The notes below the pieces were generated by a model. That model was given only the letters and a program-made list of their open reading frames with translations, did no database searches and had not been told where the DNA came from. A program made the position numbers and the translations under genes. 64,000 bases of DNA from Nitrosotalea sp. (GTDB lineage: Archaea > Thermoproteota > Nitrososphaeria > Nitrososphaerales > Nitrosopumilaceae), in contig JANWLA010000041.1 in the NCBI GenBank assembly GCA_025451075.1, forward strand, positions 1-64,000, given 5' to 3'. Positions within the stretch are counted from its first letter, which is position 1. Each line of letters opens with the position of its first letter. This document shows, piece after piece, positions 58,790-64,000 of this stretch.

Positions 58790-59009
58790 TATATTTGCGA
58801 ATAAATTTAAGACTATAACTTTTGTCTTTGCCTAGATCCTCTACCATCAACTCGATTGCTTCTTTGATGCTATCTTTTGCTTTGGCTTCTGTCCTTCCCT
58901 CTGCATTAGCATGAAGTTCGTTGCATCTTGCAAATATCATGCCATATTCATCTTTATCTAAAATTATCTGATACGTCTTTTTAGATACTGTGGAGGTTGA
59001 ATGTTGCAT
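58782..59009 (-). CDS. hicB: HicB-like antitoxin
   Basis: YQIILDKDEYGMIFARCNELHANAEGRTEAKAKDSIKEAIEL. Confidence 0.85.
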   Translation of the reverse strand: MQHSTSTVSKKTYQIILDKDEYGMIFARCNELHANAEGRTEAKAKDSIKEAIELMVEDLGKDKSYSLKFIRKYSE

Positions 59010-59182
59010 ATACGAAATATAATGTTAGTACGATCTATAAAAAGAATAAGACATCAAAATACGATAAACTACACATTGTATAGATAAAAAATTAGGTGGT
59101 GATTTTCATACCCTCCATGTTTTTTCACTTCGTCTGGTCTCATACTTTAAAAATATGATGAAAGAGGCAAAGTTTTCATTTT

Positions 59183-60229
59183 TTACTTCCCCTGTTCTAA
59201 AACGGCAAGATGTAATGCCACCTCCTTGTAGTCCATACCTGAAACTTCAACTTTTGTAAGCATGTATACACTGGATACGCAAGGAGGATTCAATGGATCA
59301 ATGTATGAAAAATCTGAAGCATTTACCTGATCTTTTGAATATCCAACAGCCAGCGGATAGCGTTCACAAAAAAGTCTCGGTATTGATTGATCGTAAAAAC
59401 CAGTGGCATTTGGTAGTGGACTTATGACGTATGTAGCTGTAAAGTTTGTACCTAGTGGATAATTTGCAAGATCAACAGTGTCCGGTGCTGTCATGATCTT
59501 AAAGGAGTTTGTATAGTCTGTTCCTTGAGTTATGCTAAAGGAACCACCGTTTTTTTCATAGTGCAGATTGTGTATGAAAAGCATCGGTCCAAGTAAAAAT
59601 ATGTGTTGGCAATTTGGCCCATTACAATCATTGTAATTAGATGATATGATAAAAGTGAGCCTGGTACATGCAGTAGAGTTTGATTTCATCAAGAGAACTG
59701 GAACTGTATTAAGGTAAGTTTTGTTTTCAGGAACAGTATAGAATTTGCCACAATCATTTACTGACAAGTCGTTTGTTTTATCAAATCCAGTTACAAGAAA
59801 ATGAGTTTGAATTGACTTGTCCTTGTCAAATAAGATATCAAGAGTATAAGGTCCTTGTCTTTCAAATGTAGCCGAAAAATTATCAGATTTGCTTGGAAGA
59901 TAAAGCGTGTATGAGGAAGTGTCATTGATTGGACATGACATTAGGGAGCTTGAATAATTAATAATTGGCTTGTCAGGCTGGTTATCTCCGTATAACATTA
60001 TTGCTGGTGTAACACATCGATGATTTGTAAAACCATGAATCAATATAGAGAATTTGGCGGTGTCACCAACCCGATACGAGTTACTAAGTCCAGGAGTATC
60101 AATCAATGTGCCTGAATTCCAGTCATGTGATGGTGGTAAAGCAGGAGAAATGTTTCCAAAAATCATCAGAGCTGCAATTCCTAAACCAATTCCAATTGCA
60201 GATATTATTGCAAGTAGTAGAGTTTTCAC
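59183..60229 (-). CDS. secreted protein of unknown function
   Basis: GTGAAAACTCTA start (VKTLLLAIIS) preceded by the shared promoter; hydrophobic N-terminus. Confidence 0.7.
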   Translation of the reverse strand: MKTLLLAIISAIGIGLGIAALMIFGNISPALPPSHDWNSGTLIDTPGLSNSYRVGDTAKFSILIHGFTNHRCVTPAIMLYGDNQPDKPIINYSSSLMSCPINDTSSYTLYLPSKSDNFSATFERQGPYTLDILFDKDKSIQTHFLVTGFDKTNDLSVNDCGKFYTVPENKTYLNTVPVLLMKSNSTACTRLTFIISSNYNDCNGPNCQHIFLLGPMLFIHNLHYEKNGGSFSITQGTDYTNSFKIMTAPDTVDLANYPLGTNFTATYVISPLPNATGFYDQSIPRLFCERYPLAVGYSKDQVNASDFSYIDPLNPPCVSSVYMLTKVEVSGMDYKEVALHLAVLEQGK

Positions 60230-60276
60230 CTTGTACATGTACTGTACAGGCATTGTTTAAAAAATTGGTGTAGGTT
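60230..60276 (-). promoter_or_regulatory. shared promoter module, copy P5
   Basis: Minus strand CCTACACCAATTTTTTAAACAATGCCTGTACAGTACATGTACAAG-GTG. Confidence 0.65.
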
Positions 60277-60375
60277 TCTTCTAGTTTGAAAATAGAAAAC
60301 GCCAAAAACCTCAAAAAAATCACAGATTATTCATCAAAATCAGTGTACTACCACATGAAGATACATTATTTGTAA
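60274..60375 (+). repeat. repeated zinc-finger-tail fossil, copy C
   Basis: VSSSLKIENAKNLKKITDYSSKSVYYHMKIHYL*. Confidence 0.65.
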
Positions 60376-60397
60376 AATAAATAAAAAAAGATTATAC

Positions 60398-60682
60398 CTA
60401 TTGTGATACTACTTCATAAAATGTCGGCTTGGGTGGTCCATCCATGTAAGAGTGTCCCTTTGACTGGATCTGGAAATGCTGCTGAGTTTTATGCATGGTC
60501 TCAAATTGTTCCTTGGTTTCAAACTCTACCAAGATAACATGCTTGCCGGTACGCGATTCAAGCAACCTCCTTCTTACAAAGCCATCAAATTTTGAAAGTT
60601 CAACATTGGATTTGCCTATCCAGTCCTTAAATTCTGCTTCAGATCCTTTCTTTATCTGAATTTCTGCAGCAACTACAAACAT
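60398..60682 (-). CDS. antibiotic biosynthesis monooxygenase (ABM)-fold protein
   Basis: MFVVAAEIQIKKGSEAEFKDWIG...FDGFVRRRLLES...HVILVEFETKEQFE; start trimmed. Confidence 0.8.
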   Translation of the reverse strand: MFVVAAEIQIKKGSEAEFKDWIGKSNVELSKFDGFVRRRLLESRTGKHVILVEFETKEQFETMHKTQQHFQIQSKGHSYMDGPPKPTFYEVVSQ

Positions 60683-60810
60683 GGAATACGACAATATTAG
60701 TTTGAATAATAATATTTCTAAGATTTTCACACATGGTAAACTTGAGAGATGCATTTCCAATTAGATACAGGCTCAATAGTCCTAAATAACGGAATAATTC
60801 GACCAAGTGT

Positions 60811-61071
60811 ATGAATGAGAAACTCTTGGCATATGGATCAATTATCGCTGCAATTGTCATAATGTCAACAATAGTGTTTCCGTTTTGGAATTTGATTCCC
60901 AGCATGGTGACAGAAAAAGTCAGAGTAGTATACGTACAAGGAGGCAAGTGTACAGTGGAAACAAGCGATGGTTTTGACATACCAAACATACCATGTCCCA
61001 ACGCAAAGGTAGGAGACAACATCACGGCATCATATGATGTCAAAGTAAAAGACAGAGAACACAAAATTTAG
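60811..61071 (+). CDS. small membrane-anchored/secreted protein
   Basis: N-terminal TM; 86 aa. Confidence 0.6.
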   Translation: MNEKLLAYGSIIAAIVIMSTIVFPFWNLIPSMVTEKVRVVYVQGGKCTVETSDGFDIPNIPCPNAKVGDNITASYDVKVKDREHKI

Positions 61072-61075
61072 CAAG

Positions 61076-61432
61076 CTAGAGAAGTTTTAGATCCTTTGTA
61101 ACTTTATCAATCATTTCTTCAGGGGCAGGACCTATTGAGATGCACGTAACAGTTCCAGGCTCTATTTGTGTATGACCTGCATCTGTAACCTCGGACCATG
61201 GAAGACCATGAGATATTGCATCTCTTTTGACTTTATCCAACTCTGACATGCTTGATACTTTGACAACAACTTTTTCTTGGCCATATCTTTCCCACTGGTC
61301 AAACCATTCTCGTTTTGATTTTCTCACGTGTTCTGCGCCAAGTACACATGCATGACCCACCTGGGCTGCAATCTTTCCAGCACCCATGCCCAGATCTTTT
61401 CGTACAACAATTACCTGCTTGATTACGCCCAT
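61076..61432 (-). CDS. pth2: peptidyl-tRNA hydrolase, Pth2 type
   Basis: IKQVIVVRKDLGMGAGKIAAQVGHA; DAGHTQIEPGTVTCISIGPAPEEMID. Confidence 0.95.
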   Translation of the reverse strand: MGVIKQVIVVRKDLGMGAGKIAAQVGHACVLGAEHVRKSKREWFDQWERYGQEKVVVKVSSMSELDKVKRDAISHGLPWSEVTDAGHTQIEPGTVTCISIGPAPEEMIDKVTKDLKLL

Positions 61433-61540
61433 ACTAATTTGCAATTACATCAGGACATGTTAAACTTTTGAACACGACAAATGTATCCCATATTTGCAGA
61501 TTATAGTATCAATAAATAACGGCAGTGTTGTAATTAATAC

Positions 61541-61681
61541 ATGCCCGGTATGAAATGCGTATCATGCGGAATTGGATTCTTTTCTGCCACTGGTTCAGAT
61601 AAATGCTCCAAGTGTTCAGGTAAAGGCCAACATGAAGCCGCAGAAAGTCACGACTCTTGTGGCTGCGGTCACAGCCATTAG
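61541..61681 (+). CDS. 46-aa Cys/His-rich zinc-ribbon microprotein
   Basis: MPGMKCVSCGIGFFSATGSDKCSKCSGKGQHEAAESHDSCGCGHSH; not in ORF track. Confidence 0.65.
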   Translation: MPGMKCVSCGIGFFSATGSDKCSKCSGKGQHEAAESHDSCGCGHSH

Positions 61682-61795
61682 AAAATTCTAGTGGTCATGT
61701 GATAAATCTCCCTTTTTTGATACAATTTAGGCAAATCAAATTTTCTAAAATCCGTAGTGAATTAATAGTGCAGACAAGACAAAAAATATGACAGC

Positions 61796-62932
61796 ATGGA
61801 TTACGATGTAGTAATAGCAGGTGGAAGTGTTGCAGGTCTCTTGTGTGCACGCGAGATTGCAAGCAAGAACCATAGTGTATTGGTATTAGAAGAAGACTCT
61901 GAGCTTGGCACCCCAGAGCATTGTGGAGGTGTAGTCAGCATACCTGCCATGGACGACCTTGGCATCATACCAATGAGGGCCACACTTGACAACAAGATAC
62001 GCTCTGCAAAGATAGTTGCACCATCTGGAAAAAATTTCACACTAGATGCAAGACCGCAACAAGTCATAGTCTTGGACAGACGAGAGTTTGACAAGCAGAT
62101 TGCACACCAAGCCCAAATCAAGGGAGCTGAAATCAGGGTAAAATCATCACTAAGAGAGATAACAAAAGAAGGAGTAAGAACATCAGACGGAGAGATAAAA
62201 TGTAAAATTGTTGTAGATGCAAGGGGTGTGACACCACTTGTTCAAAAAGATAGGACTGGAACTCTCCAGTCTGCACAATATGAAATCTTTGCAGATTGGA
62301 TAGACAAGGAAAAAATCGAAGTATATCTAGACCAGGAAAAATATCCAGGATTTTTTGCATGGGTCATACCTACCAGAAGAGATGAAGCCAAAGTAGGAGT
62401 CGCCGGAAGAGGAATCAACCCCGCACTAGCAATAGAGGAATTTCTCAAAACAAAAGGAAAACATTCCACCATTAGGAAAATATTTGCACCAATCTGGATC
62501 AAAGGTCCAATCAAAGAATTTGTAACAGGAAATGTTGTAACCATAGGAGATGCGGCAGGACAAGCAAAACCTACGACGGCAGGCGGGATTTATTCATCAG
62601 GAATTGGAGGAATACTTGCGGGAAATACAATTTCCAAGTTCTTAGAATCAGGGGATAGATCAATGCTTTTAGAATACCAAAAAAAATGGAATGAAAAATT
62701 TGGCAAAGAGTTTGAAAATATGCTTCTTGCCCGCTCTCTTCTTGAGAGACTAGACAACAAATCAATTGACGGAATCTTTGAATCAATAACGCCAAAGATG
62801 CTAGATGAGATCTCAAAAGAAGGAAGTTTTGATTTTCACACAACATCAGTTGCAAAGCTATTAGGTGTGAGAGGATCTGTCAAGGCAATCCAGGCAATTC
62901 TTGGAAATGAATTGAGAAGATTGTTGAACTGA
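61796..62932 (+). CDS. geranylgeranyl reductase-family FAD-dependent oxidoreductase
   Basis: YDVVIAGGSVAGLLCAREIA; GNVVTIGDAAGQAKPTTAGGIYSSGIGG. Confidence 0.9.
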   Translation: MDYDVVIAGGSVAGLLCAREIASKNHSVLVLEEDSELGTPEHCGGVVSIPAMDDLGIIPMRATLDNKIRSAKIVAPSGKNFTLDARPQQVIVLDRREFDKQIAHQAQIKGAEIRVKSSLREITKEGVRTSDGEIKCKIVVDARGVTPLVQKDRTGTLQSAQYEIFADWIDKEKIEVYLDQEKYPGFFAWVIPTRRDEAKVGVAGRGINPALAIEEFLKTKGKHSTIRKIFAPIWIKGPIKEFVTGNVVTIGDAAGQAKPTTAGGIYSSGIGGILAGNTISKFLESGDRSMLLEYQKKWNEKFGKEFENMLLARSLLERLDNKSIDGIFESITPKMLDEISKEGSFDFHTTSVAKLLGVRGSVKAIQAILGNELRRLLN

Positions 62933-62982
62933 GCAACATTTGATAAGCAAGGTATAAATTCGGTAGAAATCGACTTTTTAGC

Positions 62983-63162
62983 ATGTCATCAACTATAACA
63001 TTGCCTGTGTGCAGTTCTTGTCACAGACCAATAATGCCTAACGATAAATGTGTAAAATTTAACTGTCCTAGTTGTGGCTCTGTATTGCTTTGGAGATGTG
63101 AGAGTTGCAGAGAAGCTGCAAGAGTATACAAATGCAATTCATGCAAATTTGAAGGACCTTAA
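62983..63162 (+). CDS. zinc-ribbon RNA-binding-type small protein (archaeal zf upstream of aEF1B)
   Basis: MSSTITLPVCSSCHRPIMPNDKCVKFNCPSCGSVLLWRCESCREAARVYKCNSCKFEGP. Confidence 0.8.
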   Translation: MSSTITLPVCSSCHRPIMPNDKCVKFNCPSCGSVLLWRCESCREAARVYKCNSCKFEGP

Positions 63163-63165
63163 AAA

Positions 63166-63447
63166 TTGGCCCGACTTTCGCTTAGAGCAAAAATCCTTCC
63201 AACCGGAACTGAGATAGATCTAGATGACATTGCAAAAAAGATCACGTCTTCCCTAACAGGAGATATTGTGCTTTCAAAATATGTAAAAGAACCACTTGCT
63301 TTTGGTCTCTACTTTCTTAATGCAGAGTTTTCTCTAGACGACAAGGAAGGCCAAATGGATTCTCTTGAAAATACCGTGCGTTCAATTGAAGGAGTAGGAG
63401 AATTCGAAGTGTTAGGTTTGAGCCGAACATCTGTCGATATGAAGTAG
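63166..63447 (+). CDS. elongation factor 1-beta
   Basis: AKILPTGTEIDLDDIAKKI...KEPLAFGLYFLNAEFSLDDKEGQMDSLENTVRSIEGV; TTG start. Confidence 0.9.
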   Translation: MARLSLRAKILPTGTEIDLDDIAKKITSSLTGDIVLSKYVKEPLAFGLYFLNAEFSLDDKEGQMDSLENTVRSIEGVGEFEVLGLSRTSVDMK

Positions 63448-63455
63448 GTGTCTCC

Positions 63456-64000
63456 TTGGTAAAAAAAGACGAACTGCTTCAAATGCGGGTCGGCGAAGCA
63501 AAACAAAGAGATGTTGGAAAAAGACGTGCCAGGATAGAACCTGAAGCAATGGAGTTTTTAAAAGTTGAAGCAGGTGACATGATTGAAATTGCTGGAAAAC
63601 GATCTAGTTGTGCAATAGTTTGGCCTGCAGATGATGACAACAAGGCACCAGATGTCATACGAATAGACGGTCAAACAAGAAAGAATGCAGGAGTTGGAAT
63701 AAACGACTTGGTCAATGTAAAAAAAATAATAGCCAAGCCAGCAAAGAGTGTTACACTGATGCCGGTAAACGGCAACGTTACAGTTGACAAGGAATTTACA
63801 GATTTTGTAAAAAACAGATTGAGAGGCTTGCCCCTTTCTGAGGGCGATGAGATATCAGTCATGATTCTTGGAAACTCGATGGACTTTAAGATTCACAAGA
63901 TTGCACCAAAGGCTGTTGTAAAAATAGAGCGAAGCACTGCTGTCACAATACTTACTGAGACATCAGTTGACAAAAAAATCAGGGTCACGTTTGAAGAAAT
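63456..64000 (+). CDS. CDC48/VAT-type AAA ATPase, N-terminal part (runs off the window)
   Basis: Hand-translated LRVGEAKQRDVGKRRARIEPEAMEFLKVEAGDMIEIAGKR...IRIDGQTRKNAGVGINDLVNVKK; TTG start. Confidence 0.85.
   Translation, partial: MVKKDELLQMRVGEAKQRDVGKRRARIEPEAMEFLKVEAGDMIEIAGKRSSCAIVWPADDDNKAPDVIRIDGQTRKNAGVGINDLVNVKKIIAKPAKSVTLMPVNGNVTVDKEFTDFVKNRLRGLPLSEGDEISVMILGNSMDFKIHKIAPKAVVKIERSTAVTILTETSVDKKIRVTFEE

Noticed and set aside
51066-60375. Possible CRISPR array or transposon ends from the repeated intergenic units
   Set aside because: Copies are few, kilobases apart, with no regular spacers, no cas or transposase/integrase genes, and no terminal inverted repeats.
1-64000. tRNA, rRNA, prophage, restriction-modification or defence gene cluster
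   Set aside because: None recognised on either strand by reading; only TA-like pairs were found. Short tRNA genes could be missed without tRNAscan.

Overview
This window is a contiguous stretch of an AT-rich archaeal chromosome. Gene content points to Thaumarchaeota/Nitrososphaeria: eukaryote-like S26e, Alba, Dpo4, NreA with a PCNA box, Pth2, aEF1B, a CDC48 start, PEF-type C-termini, an archaeosortase-like protein and many small zinc-ribbon proteins. The genus assignment is inference. From 1 to about 41 kb it is mostly housekeeping: pyrG, NAD kinase, rps26e, AIP synthase, two DHS paralogs, pepF, pdaD, ppa, an ilvB-ilvN-leuA-leuB operon, aspS, Opp-type ATPases, smc, ino1, cysS, alba, dpo4 and nreA. 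From about 41.5 to 60.3 kb there is an accessory locus of secreted or membrane-anchored proteins: BNR-type, cupredoxin-like, PEF-CTERM, and a 1301-aa YVTN/FN3 mosaic. Two toxin-antitoxin-like pairs are embedded in it. The most interesting observations are: (1) a putative attenuation-type leader upstream of ilvB, with an Ile/Leu/Val-rich 20-aa leader ORF flanked by a perfect 10-bp inverted repeat and a hairpin plus T-tract; (2) a repeated promoter plus ATGAAAACTCTA start module that drives unrelated secreted proteins, with orphan copies of the start motif just 3' of stop codons and repeated fossil ends of a C2H2 zinc-finger gene, suggesting a cassette-like surface-protein locus; (3) an archaeosortase-like protein with Ser at the expected catalytic Cys position, and PEFPF-tailed candidate substrates in the same window; (4) cupredoxin-like domains lacking the copper-thiolate Cys. 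All family names come from reading the sequence; no database search was run.
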